Positions 35,753 through 49,600 of a stretch of DNA of 64,000 bases are shown in pieces; position 1 is the first letter of the stretch, and every line of letters starts with the position of its first letter. Under the pieces are notes generated by a model that was not told the DNA's origin, did no database searches, and was given only the letters and a program-made list of their open reading frames with translations. Origin of the DNA: Zonotrichia leucophrys gambelii. Its lineage: Eukaryota; Chordata; Aves; Passeriformes; Passerellidae. The position numbers were made by a program, and so were the translations under genes. The stretch is taken from positions 10,728,599 to 10,792,598 of the forward strand of contig NC_088177.1 in assembly GCF_028769735.1 (NCBI RefSeq). Direction: 5' to 3'.

Positions 35753-35957
35753 ATAAGTTAAATATTAGATATAGGCTGGATATCAGGAAGAGATTCTTCC
35801 CCCAGAGGATGTGTGGCACTGAACAGGCTCCCCAGAGAATGGGCACAGCCCCACGGCTGCCAGACAGGGTGGGATTGTTGGGGTGTCTGTGCAGGACCAG
35901 AAGCTGGATTGATGATCCCAGTGGATCCCTTCCAGCCCAGCAGATTCTGTGATTTCT
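35753..35957 (+). mobile_element. CR1 3' fragment, plus orientation
   Basis: The segment runs from TATTAGATATAGGCTGGATA through CAGAGGATGTGTGGCACTGA, CAGGCTCCCCAGAGAATGGG and GACCAGAAGCTGGATTGATG to a terminal ATTCTGTGATTTCT. It is a 5'-truncated CR1 copy whose left limit is approximate. The open frames on both strands come from the element. Confidence 0.9.
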
Positions 35958-38954
35958 AAGTAATAAAACATGAACCAATAAATGCTGATACAAGGAAAAT
36001 TTTAATAATTACAAATTCACTGCTGGAATAGAAATGCGATTACACAAAATTCCCTAAGACTGACAGGCAACTTAATTTGATAAACATAACAGGATAGGAG
36101 ACAAAGATAACCAAACACACATAAGCAGTCTAGTGAGAAAAAAATGTCAAGGACATGAGATGTGTCTTGTGGCCCAGCAGCACTATCGATTGCACCCAGC
36201 CCATGGTAACAAACCAAGTGTTGGTGCATGTTTTGCATGTAAAAAGTAGCCCTTGTAAAATAACTGCTGCTGCTCAGCAGGGTGTAGTATTTACCCTCAG
36301 ACACTCTCAAATACCAATACACACACAGCAACCTTTCCACAAACACAGAAAAAGCATGCTGTCACAAACCAGTAGGAAAAAAGAAAACCACACGGATGCT
36401 GCACAAAATGGATGTGAACTTTCAGCTTTCCCTCCTTAAGTCAATTCAGTACAAGCCCTCAGAAAAGGATTTTAATAAAAGTAATAATAATGATAATAAA
36501 AGTGAGACAAAGGCAATGGTTCTGCAAAGTGTTTCTCAATACTATCAAAACTTAATTTCCAAAGTGCCACTTTATTTTTATTCAGTGCACAGCTCAGGTT
36601 TTCTTTACCAACACTGGGAAATCTGAGTTTTGCAAACATAAAAACAAATCTGGAAAGCTACTACTTGGCTGTAATACCAAATAGTAATAGATATTCTGTG
36701 GACCAGAATTCAAGTTAGCACTGAGCTTTCAGCAGCAAGAGCTCAGCAGCAGGTTAATGAAATCCCTTTTGCACATGCATTCTGCTTTTCAGGCTTTAAT
36801 TATAAAATAAGCCACTATAGCACCACCAGTGCTTCATGCAGTGTGGAACTGAACAGGGTTCAGTTGCAACCCGGGTCCATCTGCCATTTCAATGAGTTTC
36901 TTTAAGGCTCAAATTGAGCAAGAACAAACATTTGGGACTTCACAAGGAAAAGAGCAGGGAAAAAGAAGGAGATTGACATTAGGACAGTTCTTAGTTAGGG
37001 GAAAATTATGGTCCTTTGCTGCAACCTGAAGGTCTCACTGACCATCACCCCTTACAGAAGGAACAATCACAAACAGAGCAACAAAACAGCAGAGCAGAAC
37101 TCTGAAACTGGAAAAAGGCCCATTTCCCCCACCTTGGTCTGGACCAAGGGTCTATCCAGTCTCATTGCATTGGACATGCCAGCAGCATAAACCATGGAAA
37201 AAATATTATTATTGTCAACTGAGTCTTGACTGAAACATTAATGGAGGAAGTTCCATTCCCTCCTTGAGCTATTGTCAGTTACATTAATAACCATCCAGTC
37301 TTCCTCTGCAGGAAATACATTGACAACAGCATCATTCAAAGAAAACAAAATATGAAGTGCTCTCCATTGTTGAGATTTTGGAGGTTTTTACTTATTATTC
37401 CCACATGCACACACACATATAATTTTCCAGTCTGAAATCCAGAAATTAACATTAGAATCAGTGGTTAGAAACACTCTGGCATTATGCTGTGGAGCCTACT
37501 GAACACAGGCATTAATTGCCTGCCTTGGACTGGAGCTACCTAAAAGACTCCTGAGAGAGAAAACATTCCTTTGTTAGAATGAAATCTGGTATTGTGGAAA
37601 AGCAGCCTGATCTTTGGAGCCAGGGATCTGTGAGCAGTAATCCTGCTGCAAAAGTAGTTAAACAAGGTTTCTAAATTCAAATTATTTTTTTGTTCTTACT
37701 TTCAAAGGATAAAAGCCCAAGATTTGGGAATCAATAGTAAAATTCTGCTGTAAATCCTCCCTATTGTGTATCCACATAGATATAGGAATACCAGGGTAAG
37801 ACAAGACAGACTAGAGACAATCATAATTAATTTGCTTCTTTGCATTGCAATAATTAAGTTCCACCTTTAACTATGTAACACAGCAGCTGAATCTTCCTAT
37901 ACTTGTCTTAATTACCATTTCAACAGCAACAAACTAAAACTCCCAAACTTAACAAGCCATAATGCATGCACCTCTGGAGAAAACAGCCAAAACCAGTAGG
38001 GTGTCATTTGAAAGCTATTAATGTTTCTCAAAGTCTGCTCTTTTGGTTTTCTTTCTGGATTTTGAATGCTTTGCTGTACATGAACATCTGACATGAATAA
38101 ACTCACTGTGCAGGTCCAGAATCAAGATAACAAATGCATTAGATCAAGCTGGGTGTAATATCCTAGTCACAATAGGTAATTATCTTTATGAGTTTGATAT
38201 GAATTTTTAGATAACAACATTTGAGGATGAGATTTATCTAAACAGTGTTCAGATAGGAGATTTATTTGTAATTTCTTGGTTCATTTAGAAATTAACTCAA
38301 AGAAATAATGTTCATTCAGAAGGACTAAACTGAGAAAAGTGTTCAAACCATGAAGCACTCAGCTGTGGAAATGTTCACCTCATTCTCTTTATTAAAAACA
38401 AACAAAACTTCCCATAAGTTCCTCATGAAAGGTTTAATTGTGTTTGGGGGAAAATTAAAGTTCTGAGCTTACATAGGTAGAATTTTTCCAGTAAATCAAA
38501 TATTGTAATGCTTTGGAAGCTCCCTTGGCTGGACCTGAACTTTTCCTAAAGCAGGAATGTTCAGTGTACTGTGATTTCTGGCTAACGACTCACTTGGAAG
38601 TTCTAACTCTCCTCCTTCCTTGTTGGATCTGGACAGGAGTTTCCATTTTCATAGCAAAATGCAAAATGAAAACTGTGCATCCTCCTCATTCCCATGCCTT
38701 ACTCACAACATGGCCTGGCTGCCTCAGCCAGCACTGGGCAGCTCCACAGGGAATGGGGCAGATCCAGCAGAACTGTGGCTCCTTGCCATCCCTCCTTGCC
38801 ACGAAGTGGGAGACATCAGAAGGGACTTGGATGTCTTCACAAGAGCAAAAGGTCATTTTTAGAAGAGAGAAAATTAATTTTCATGGAAATGATGGGTAAG
38901 CACAAAAACTGGAAGAAAGAGCCCAAGTCCTTTTGAGCTCTGCAAGACAGCTCC

Positions 38955-39699
38955 TTTCTTTCCCAGCCCATCCCAATCCTATAGTGTTCAACAAGGGAAA
39001 GTGCACCTGGGATGAGGCAACCCTGGGTGTATGGACATACTGGGACATGAGATGCTGGAAAGAGGCACCACAGAAAGGGACCTGGGGATCCTGGCCAGCT
39101 GGATCTGAGTCAGCAGTGCCTGGAGCCAGGAGGGACATCCCTGTGCTTGGGGATCAGGCCCAGCAGTGCCAGCCAGGCCAGGGAGGGGACTGTCTTGTCT
39201 GCTCTGGGCTGGGGGGAGGCAGTTTTGGGTTCCTCAATGTAAGAAAGATATGAAGCCATCAGAAAGCATCCAAAGGGCAACAAAGATGGTGAAGGGCCTT
39301 GAGGGGAAGCTGTGTGAGGAGTGACTGAGGGCACTTGGTCTGTTCAGCTCAAGGAGACTGAGGGGAGACTCACTGGGGCCTGAAACTTCCTTCTGAGGGG
39401 AAGAGGAGGGGCAGACACTGATCTCTGCTCTGTGGGGAACAGTGACAGGATGCAATGGAATGGCCTGAAGTTGTGTCAGGGGAGATTAGGGTTGGATATT
39501 TGGGGAAGGGCCTTTCCCCAGAGGGTGCTGCTGAGGCTCCCCAGGGAATGGGCACAGCCCTGAGGCTGCCAGAGCTCCAGGAGTGTCTGGACAACACTAT
39601 CAGGGATGCACAGGGTGGGATTTTTGGAGCGTCTGCACAGGACCAGGCATTGGATTGATGATCCTTGTGAGTCCCTTCCAGCTCAGGCTATTGTGTGTC
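38955..39699 (+). mobile_element. CR1 LINE 3' fragment (about 745 bp), plus orientation
   Basis: This is the longest young CR1 copy in the window. Blocks in order are GGAAAGAGGCACCACAGAAA, GGACCTGGGGATCCTGGCC, GAGTCAGCAGTGCCTGGAGC, CCATCAGAAAGCATCCAAAG, TTCAGCTCAAGGAGACTGAG, GGTGCTGCTGAGGCTCCCCA, GCCAGAGCTCCAGGAGTGTC and GTCCCTTCCAGCTCAGGCTA. It covers the last part of the reverse-transcriptase reading frame and the 3' untranslated region, with internal deletions and stops. The terminal octamers are reduced to TTGTGTGTC. Open frames on both strands within 38881-39894 are repeat-derived. Confidence 0.92.
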
Positions 39700-42600
39700 A
39701 GTAACTCATTCCAGCAGCTCCCTGCACACTCCAGGCTCAGTGTGTGTGTCCCCAGGCCAGTCCTGCTGGCAGCCAGACCACTGTCCATCTGTCCCATCCT
39801 GTCCCACTCCCAGCAGGCCGAACCCCATCCATCTCCCAGTTACACCAGAGGCCTCACAGGCACATCAGTGCAGTGCCTGAGCAATGAGCACTGAGCAAAC
39901 CTGGAGAACAGTTTTGCCATCTGTCACCACAGAATTTACTCCATTAACAGGAGCACAGAACCTTCAGTGCAAAGTTTGCTTCTGTTCTCATCACTTGGAA
40001 TAGACCCTGGGGGAAAAGAATCACACAGAGAAGGTTTCTGGATGTTAGAGCAGGGGTAAGGCCAGGGCATTACTCTGATGTTTTGTAATCCCTTCTTTGG
40101 GAGTAAAATTAACTTGCCACTGTTTGTGTGCTCTGTTACATCAGGATTCACAGAGAATCAAAACCAAAAATGTTTTGTGAAAAAAAAACAACTAAGTACA
40201 TCAGCTGATGGGGGCTTTTTTAAAAAAAATGTTATTCACTTCATCTTCCCAAAGAAATGGAAAAGAATTTTAAATCTCTTTAAAATGCATGAACTTCTAT
40301 AACAACTTTCACACAGTGAAACATTAAAAACTTGAGAAGCAGCATTTTTCTAAATCTGGTAGGTAACAGAAACTAGAAAGAGAGCTCTGCCTGCCAGCTA
40401 AGCCCAACACCATGCTCTTCATCACAGAGCAGCATTCCTTTCACTTCACAGACAGTAACACCTGCTATTAAATAAATCAAAAAACTTAATTAACCTTGCT
40501 CTGGAATATCCCTGAATTACCTCATTTGTGTAGGTCTGAACTTTCACCTGAATGTAGTATTAATATACCTTTTACACTGATGATGCAGACATATTAATCT
40601 TTCATAATTGGGATGAGAAGTATGTTTCTAGGCCAAGACCTTGTATGCTAAATCTGTTCAAAGTGAACCTCTAAGGCTCTCCTAAAAAACCTTAAAAACA
40701 GAAGTTTATAGTAGAAATGCTGACAGATTATATTCTTGCCAGCATAATACAACCTGACTCAAAGATAAATGTTTCATGAATTAAAAAAGTTGAAAAAAGC
40801 TCCTCTGTTCAGCTTTGTTCTCAAGATGAAAGTGAATTATCTTTTTGTCTTCTACTGACACTTGGATTTTTGTACTGCAGTCTGCAGAAAACTGTAACCA
40901 CAGGCAATATTTAAACAGACATGACCGTGTGGGATTCTCTGCACACTCAACTCCTGTAAGAGACATCAAACTTCCAGCTGAATAAGGAGGAACAAAGGTT
41001 TGATGGGAAGCAGATCCTTTCTTGTCCCTGCTTCTGTGAGGAGAGAGAAATGTCACCTCCAGTTGCAGAGATCACACAGGAGCACGGTCCCACCTGCAGG
41101 GCCCCGACAGGACAGGCAGGGAGGGCACAGAGAAATGCCTTTGCTAGACCCATCATTCCTCTGCAGAAAATAAACAGCATAAAGGAATCCCTCCAAGATA
41201 TTGGAGTCCTTTCAGTGAGAGCAGAGCTGTATTACTGCCCTGGTTGTGCTGGGTTTATTAGCAGAAGCTGCTGCATCTTCCTAAGGGTCCATAAAGCAGC
41301 TGAACAGAAATCACCCTGCCAGCAGCAGGAGAGCCAAATTCCAGAAGTGCATTCCTCCTGCCCAGTGTGACTTGGAGTTTCAAAGTTCCAGTGAGGGAAG
41401 GATCAGCAGTGCAGGAGTAAGGATGACCAGGGAAATCCTACTGTGGTAATGTGAGCTGCAGATTAACCCAGAAACTTTGCAGCATTTTCAATTAACTTGG
41501 CATTCCACTGCTTTGCAAAACAGAGCAGCCATTTCCAGGAGAGCAATGCCTGAATGACAGGAACTTGCTAGGGCTGCCTGAAATTAAACACCATGAGCTC
41601 TATTACTTTAATGTAAAAAAGATCAGAAAGATGAATTATAAATGAGCAGAAGCTTCTGGTGGAATAGAACTGGAAAAGTTACAAGTGTAGTGCAAGCATA
41701 GAAAAAATACAAAATCATTTCTGTTGGCCTTGAAAATTAAATTATATGAAGGCAGAATAAAACAATGAATACATAAATTAATTATATATAAGAAAAAGTG
41801 AGAGCACTACATGTGGGAAATAATTTTCTCCTTACCTGACTATGAGAAGTTGCATATGAGTCTGAAAGGCTTTAGTGCTTTTAAAAACTGAAGCTAAATT
41901 TTGGCCAAAATGCCAAATTGTTGCCTTGTGAATTCCTATCAGAACAATGATTTCTTTTGTAGCAGGAGAAAGGAAAAACTAAGTGGCTTTAACCACAAAA
42001 GTCAGTACAGAGATAAAAGCAGGTAGATGCACAACCATGTTTATTAAGTAAGACAAGGGAGGTGGCTCAAACATTAAAAAAAAAAGAAAGGAAAAAGAAA
42101 ATGCTAAAGAATTTCATCCCTTCAAAGAGTCAGCATAAATCAAGAGTAAGCCAGTAAGATCAAAGTTCTTATTTGTCTGACAGCCACGGGGAGAGGGTTT
42201 ACTTCTATTGGAATAAAGAAATTTGTAAGCCTGCTGCATTCACAGTGTGAATTTTGTTCTGGCAGTCACCACGCATCGAATGCATCTCAGTCAGGTTTCA
42301 AATGGCAGATGCACAGCAAAAAATGCCAATAAAAGAACAACAAAAAAGGGCAAAGCTAACAGAACATGGCTGCAGTTCTTCTCCACCAACCAGCACTGCT
42401 GAACAGCTTTGCAAAGGCAAGCTCCTCTTTGATCTCTATTTCTCCATCAACCAAGAGGAAGGGAAGTGACTTCCCAAAGAGGGCTTGGCAAAGGAACCAG
42501 GATCTGAATGAAAGGGGAAAGCACACCTCTTGCTCACCATGATCTGCTTTCCCAACTACTGCTGCTTTGGGATAACAGCATTGCTGACCTGAGTGACCAG

Positions 42601-44029
42601 GATCACAGAATAATCCAGATTATTTGGCTACAAACACTGAAGAAGTCACTAATTGGCAAAAGAAGCCCCTGCAAGAAAAAATCAAAATAAGGAAAAAAAG
42701 TGACTGTGTAGTTTAAAAAAAGTCTTTAGATATCAAAATTAAAAAAACACCAGTAGAAGAGGAGAAAACATTGCAATTTGCTCTTACAAATACACTGTCC
42801 ACAGATTGTCTACACCAGATCCTGCTTACATCATCCACAGATTCTGAGGGAAAGCAAAAAAAATGTTTGTAAAAGCCCATCAAAAATATTCCTAACCTTC
42901 TCCAATTTCAAATTCCGAATTCTATAAGTATTTGAAATCAAATTCACACCAACATTTTCAACAGTCAAACTTTCCAAGAAAAAAGAAAGTATTACAAGAA
43001 GGTCTGGGTAGTGATGGGAGTAGCTCTGTTTTTCTAAGCCTGCTGGATATTTAAGCTTTATTTTTTGTCATAGCACTGCTACTGCAAATAAAAACCTGTA
43101 TTCAGTCCTGATACAAATGGAATTAGGCAAAACACCAATTTTGAAATTCCTACCTGCTTTAAAGAGTTTATTGATCACTCCACCGCATAATTATTTTAGT
43201 AATTAAAATTATACTCTAGTGGCTTAGCTTTGTTAAGTTTATTAATGTTCCCCAATAAACTTAATGATGAAAAGACATAGGAAGAAATATAGTTTTCAAT
43301 CCATCAGAACTGGTGACTGAACTTTTGGGATCAGAGCATACAGCTATTTATGTCACCCTCAAAGAAGCAAGAGTAGAGAGGTAAACTAGAAAATCTTTAC
43401 CCCACAAAAACCAGATGTCATTAAAAAGTCATACATATGTACATAAATACATAAATCCTTCCTGTGCAAGAAGCTGTCAAATAATAAAAAAGCACTGAAA
43501 AAAATAATTCCAAAGCAGCATGGGATTTTCCTAGAATGTTTTTGTCAGGGGTGATAACAACATTTAGCAACAGAGAGCAACAGCTCTTCACCTGTTTTAG
43601 CACCATTTTCCCAAGATATTCACATCCTGGCAAAATACTGCAGCGACACTGAAGAGAAAAAAACTCCTAGCACCCTTTTCAGAGGCCTCTAGTAAAATTA
43701 CAGCATGATTGCATTACCTCTTAAATTAAAAAAAGTTTCTCACAAAGTTCAGCCTGTCAGAGTTGCCAGGATTAGATCTGGGACCAAATGTATTATGGCT
43801 GAGCTCAGTGCTGTATAAATATTAGATCCATTATTCAAAGAGCTCACAGGACACCACCAGCTTGATTTTACAGTCACAAAATTTCCTTGTGAAATCTCTG
43901 CCCTGAGATTTTTCCCCAGGAAAGGAAGGGCTGTGCCATGGGCCCTTGTCTGAGCAGCAAGGAGATGTAAACAGCAGGGTCCCACTAAAGGAGCCTCAGA
44001 CAAAAGAATTGCAGCCTTGGGCTTGGTGA

Positions 44030-44290
44030 GTTATTAGCAGCAGCCGGCTCTGTAATTGTCAGTGAAATAATCTCATTGACACATACAAGTTAGGAAATGG
44101 AGGGCTCATTAACAAAGCCTCCAGCCTTTATTAGATCATATAAATAACCAAGAGCGCCTGCAAAAGATCGATTACGGCCTTTAAACGTTTACTGAATCAG
44201 TGTTTAATTAAGACAATTTTAATATGCAAATCAAGCCTAATTATCATCATTTGTTAATGTTAGTCTGCCTGAGCTCTAAACAACTACAGC
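44030..44290. promoter_or_regulatory. Candidate conserved non-coding element (enhancer-like)
   Basis: This AT-rich stretch unusually keeps several CpGs (AGCGCC, ATCGAT at 44167-44172, TTACGG, AACGTT) in an otherwise CpG-poor intron. It carries a POU octamer ATGCAAAT (44224-44231), a homeodomain core TAATTA (44238-44243) and other ATTA words close together. The absence of repeats and this motif mix resemble deeply conserved enhancers. The call is inference from composition alone. Conservation was not tested. Confidence 0.35.
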
Positions 44291-46019
44291 TGCAAATAGG
44301 GTAACAGCATCATATTTCTCCTGCTTTTCTCCCCCTACAAAGACCTGCAGAGCACAGATCGAGGTGCACTCTCCATGTGTATGAATGCCTTCAACACCAC
44401 ATTTCCATCCACTGTTTGAAGGTCAAAAAAGTGCTCAGTCTAGCATAAAATGGAGTGGAAATGTTATGCATTTTTTCACCCACTATTTTGCAGAGTGCTT
44501 TAATTAATGTATTTCCTACCCCAACCCCTCTGGGAGCTTCTTTTCATGAATATTTGCCCTTGTTCCTTGCAGTGATTAAATAGGTGGGTTTCTAACACAG
44601 ACTTTTGTCACTCAGAAGCTGATATTGGGACTTTTTTCTCTTCCTATTTCCTCTGCCCTGAGAATGGTAACTTTCCCATGCTGAGAAACCAGAGCACTAT
44701 GGCAAAGCCCCTGGAAATGAAAGTGTGATGCAACCAAGGGAACAGCACAGCCTTCAGCATTGCGATGGGAGGAGCAGCTGGGGAGAAAACAAATGTCTGT
44801 GTTCTGATTCTAGAAGTAAAATTAAAGCCTCAAACCTCCAGGAATTTGCTTTGGGAAAGAGGGTGGGGCAGCTGCAATACAATCCTGGTAGAAATCATTC
44901 CCTTTTCCTCGCACTGCTGCTCTCCTGATGCCACCATGAGCTGCACAAATTAAAAAGAAGGAAGGGAAGCACTGATTGCTGATCACTATTGATTTGTTGT
45001 TGATGCTTACACTGACAGTGAGAGAAATATGAAATGTTCCTGTTGGCAACATTTCACAAAAGTGAATAAATAAAGTCACTTTGTTTTTCTTTGCCATTAA
45101 GTTTTCTTTTCTCACATTCCCACCAATTTGGAGCCTGTAGCTGCCAAGCCCTCAGCTGGCTGAGGGCAAAACAAGAGCTTTCTACTTTTACTTTCTATAA
45201 TACATTTGGTATTTCTAAGGAAAACAAGTCCTCATGGAAGGAATAAAAGGACATGCAGTTACAAAAGGCCAGGAGTCTTTTAAGACAGAATGAATAAAAA
45301 ATGTAACAACCAGAGGAGAAAAGAAACACAAGAGACAACTTGAAAAGCCCCCAGTTCAAATGGGAGCAGAGTGGCTTCCACTGGCATCTGGACTGGCTGG
45401 TGGATGAAAGGGCTCCCTACAGGAACCACATTGGGGTTCATCTGGGTAGAGATCTGCCAGGATCTCCCAACTTCTTTTTGAAAGGTCTTCTCTGCAGACA
45501 GCCTTGGAGAACAGGGCAAGTCTAATAAAATCTGGCCATGTAATTGCCCACACAGCAAGTTCGCACTGAAGCTGGGCCAGGCTAGAGCACAGATTTGGGC
45601 TGGGGGACAAACCCTTGGGTAGGAGGAGCCCCTGGCCCGTGTGAACTGCAGGCAGTGAAGAGCCAAGGCTGGAGAAGGGGCTCCAGCACAGGCAGGTGCC
45701 AATTCCCTGCATTCCCCATATGTTCTTGGGGAACTGTGCAGGGGCACAGGGCTCCCACAGGGACTGATAACAGCTTTGGGAGCTGTGGGTGCTTCTGGTG
45801 AATACCTGAACCTGAGGAAAGCACAGCAGTTTGAACTGAATCATGTGAGGGAGAGCCTGCAAAGTTTAGTCATCTAAAGTTCTCCAGTAGCTGTTAGGAA
45901 TGATGTTGACACTCTCTTACTTATCCTTCCTTAGAGAAAATGGCCAGGATTTTCAGAGCTGGAATTCCAGTGGAACTGTGTGTAATGAGTGAAACAAGTA
46001 CACTTTCAGGAAATACCTG

Positions 46020-46386
46020 TGTCACTGTCATATTTTATGAAAAAGCTCTTTGCCAGGATTTCTTCTCCTGGGAAGCTTCAGCTTCTCTCTGTGTTGCTCT
46101 TCTGGAATGTGATTTGGAGAACTGTTTACCCAGCATGTGAATGGTTTTTAATTAACGACCAATAACAGCCAGCTGTGGTGGACTCTCTGAGTCTGTCACA
46201 GGTTTCTATTATCATTCTTGTCTAACCTTCTGATGTCTTTTTTTTCTCTTTTTTAGTATAGTTTTAGTATATAATTTTCTTTTAATATAATAGAATATAA
46301 TAAAATAATAAATCAGCCTTCTGAGAACTTAGAGAGTCAATTCTCATCTCTCACCTCATCCTGGGGACCCTCACAACAAAGCAACA
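46020..46386 (+). mobile_element. Solo LTR, ERVK-type (class II), copy 1
   Basis: The 367-bp element starts TGTCACTGTCATATTTTATG and ends AAAGCAACA. It is flanked by the perfect 6-bp direct repeat TACCTG (46014-46019 and 46387-46392). A 6-bp duplication and TG...CA ends fit ERVK-type LTRs. A polyadenylation signal AATAAA lies at 46307-46312, followed by TCAGCCTTCTGAGAACTT. It belongs to the same family as the LTR at 57735-58112: start, middle (CTTCTCCTGGGAAGC against CTCCTGAGAAGC) and 3' part all match. Separate target duplications show these are two independent solo LTRs and not the ends of one provirus. Confidence 0.92.
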
Positions 46387-46502
46387 TACCTGCAAATCTG
46401 AGAGGCAGGGAAGAAAGACTGGAAATCAAATGCAAGTAGGCTTAGTGGAGAAGTTCCATGCTCAGACATGGGAAAAAAACACTTAAACCTTGGAACTATT
46501 CC

Positions 46503-46650
46503 GGAAGGGAAGGGAAGGGAAGGGAAGGGAAGGGAAGGGAAGGGAAGGGAAGGGAAGGGAAGGGAAGGGAAGGGAAGGGAAGGGAAGGGAAGGGAAGGGA
46601 AGGGAAGGGAAGGGAAGGGAAGGGAAGGGAAGGGAAGGGAAGGGAAGGGA
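46503..46650 (+). repeat. (GGGAA)n pentanucleotide microsatellite
   Basis: About 148 bp of uninterrupted GGGAA repeats, near 30 copies, begin about 115 bp after the ERVK-type LTR. The homopurine strand is plus. The purity suggests a young, probably length-variable locus. Overlapping open frames on both strands are artefacts. Confidence 0.98.
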
Positions 46651-49600
46651 AAACCAGAGGAGCACTTCCCAAGTTCAGTTCATCCAGACCTTCCCTCAGC
46701 ACTGCAATACTGCCTGGGCTGGTTTTGCACAGAGGATGTTTCCCTAAGAGTCACCAGCCCTGAGGTGCTTTAAACACACAGGAACTGATGGGAGAATTCA
46801 TGGCTGGGAGTTCTCATTTTCCTGGTCACCTTCAGGCTACTCAAGTAACACTGGACAAGAGACCTTCTTTTCTGTCCCAGCTGCAACTTCCCACCATGGA
46901 AAGGGCTGTTTCAGTTACATACAAAACCTGCACTCAACAGTGACTCTGCTGTCCCCACCATTATTTCATGCTCTCCAGTTTAAACTTGTTATTCATATCA
47001 AAAATACACAAAATGCATTTTGACATCTTCTATGGTCCCATGATATGAGTCAGATGCCCATTCACTTTGTATCCTGCTAAAGGTGATGGAAAGTTACCAA
47101 CATTCCCAAACCCCCTCCTGTCTCAGCAAGATTCCTGAGTCAGACATGGATCTGACAACTCCCTAAGATACACAGACATATCTCGAAGCAGATATTACTG
47201 TCAAAACCCACAGGGTTTTAAAAATTAATTCAGAAGAAAAATGATCTGCATAAGACATGCATATCAACAACTCTGCTCCATAGCAATGTTCAGGCATCCT
47301 CCAAATTCAGAGGTACTTCTCATGCAGAGATCTTCTCTGAGCTCAGCCATCTGAGCACCAAAGTTCAAGAACATTGTTAAAAGATCTTTGCAGGTGAACG
47401 TTTTCAACACATGATTTTGATTAGCAAAGAATGAAGTGCAAGCTAAGCTTTGTCTTTCCAGAAGGCAAAGGCAAAACTTTATATGTCTTTAAATGAGAGG
47501 TGCCTTCTTTGATAAAATGCTTTCATTTGGGTTTGGTTACAACCCCTCAACATGCTATTTTCATTTTTGTTCATCCTCCTTTCCTGTCTCCCTCATCACT
47601 AGGGTCAGCACACACAGACATCCCTTGATCTGAAAAGTAAAGCTCTTTCATTAGTTTTATTGGTTTTGTACTTTTCAATTTAAGCCAGAGCTTTACTGAT
47701 TACTCAGAGAGACAAGCATTTTTTCTTAAATTGGAAAAAATTTAACATAGCAAAAATATTTCAACAAAAAAGAAGCTCAAAAGGAAATCACATAAAGCCC
47801 TTTAAAATGCACATGCATTTTAACTTGCATTCCAGTTCTGCAAACTTTCAAATAAAATTCTAAAATCTCATGAACAAGACAAGATGGCACAAGAAGCTTT
47901 CCACTACAAGACACCACATTCAGTTCATTTTCTCTCCAGTGAACTGAACTGCAGATAAATGACCCAGAAACCAGTAGGAAATGAGGACATATCACCAACA
48001 GGGTTTTATGAATATTATTTGTTAGCAGACGTAGCTCTCTTAACAATACCTGACCCGTGACTAATTTCAGGGGGTCAGGGTGATCTTTGCCCTCCCTTGT
48101 GTAGGGCATTATTCTTCTCTAGAGAAGTTCAGAGGTTAATGAATAAAGTGCCAGCAAAGACGAAATGAGACTGAGCAAGAAAATGCTCCTTCTTGGTCTC
48201 TGCTATAAATAATGCTCTCATTAAAATTCTGCCTTGGAAGAAAGGCAAGTCCATTAGTCTAGGAGCTAATTTTTACTGGCTCCTTAGATGTATGCATATT
48301 AAAAATTCAGCGTTTATAATTGCCAGCCATCAACCACCTAGTCAGTGCTGTTCTTGGAGTTTTTAATTATTTACTTCATTTGCATAGACACTCCAATTTA
48401 TGATCAACCATTTGGTTATCAAGGGACAGTTTTAGCAATTCCTCTTTTGTGTTTTTATTTATTCCTTCTATATCCCCAGCAGGAGGGCTGAGAGGACCTT
48501 TGCCAAGGTAAGTGGCAGTGGGATGGTCTCATCCCCAGCCTCCCACCCTGCCTCATGGCCAGGTTCCATGGACCCCTGCTGAACACCACCTTGGAGCATC
48601 ACAATGGGGTACAAAACCAGCCCTCCTACCCAATGCCTTTGCCTCCTCTTCCTCAGCTCTTGCTGAAGGCCCTAGTCTGGTTCTGTGGCCCCAGAAGAGG
48701 AGGGAGGAGCTCTCACCTGGCAATGTGCTCCCTCTTTTGCTGAAGGTTGTTCCAAAGCTGTTCTCCTTTGGGATTTCAGTCTGGGGCTGTGTTCTCCTCC
48801 TCCCACAACCTCACTCTGCTCCCTGAGGGTACAAATGCTGCAAAACCGCCTCCAGTCCCATCCTCCCTGGGGACCAGCAGCCTTTGCTGTTCCTGCTCCA
48901 AGGCAGACACTCCATTTTCTCCTCATGTGCTTGGGCACATGAGAAGGAGAGAAAACCTTGGGAGTTTTGTAGTCCACAGGAGCTTGCCCCAAGATGTACC
49001 CTGGGCAGCCTGAGTGCATCTCCTGCTGCCAACCCACCCTCCAGCTGGACATCTTTCCCCCAGGGATCGCCAGCCCAGGGGAACACTGACTCTTGAAAAG
49101 CCACCCAGTCTTTTGCTCATCCTGAAAAACAACCAAATTACCAAATTCAGGGCATGGCATTTGTCTTCAGTGTTCCTGGTGGGCTCAGCAGCCATGGCAG
49201 TGATTGATTTGCCATCCTGGTACCCCTGTGTCCTCCCTGGGCACCACAGCCAGTGACTTTTTGCAGACAGGACACCAGGCAGCAAAGTGGATGGGAGGGA
49301 GCAGCCCTGCCTGGCAGGAAGGGAGCTGATTACCAATCCCTCTTTTTGCCAGGAACCATTTCTTTGCTGCAATTCATACTTTTCAACAGCCAGCCTCCAG
49401 AAGGCTTTGGGGGAAATGAGGGCAATGACACCAGAGATTACAAATCAATCACTACTAGAGAGCCTTTTTATCTGGTAGAAGCTTCTGAGCAGAAAACAGA
49501 TACCAAAAATATATAATATATCCTGATTTTCTGTTAGCTGTTTCCTTTCCTTAAGCTCTTTTATATCCTGTTTTTCTCTTGACACCACAGCTTACTCTGC

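Noticed and set aside
45356..45862. 168-codon minus-strand open frame
   Set aside because: Overlaps other open frames on both strands in a GC-richer patch; no domain or splice evidence.
46458..46773. Gly/Arg/Lys/Glu repeat open frames
   Set aside because: Translation of the GGGAA microsatellite.
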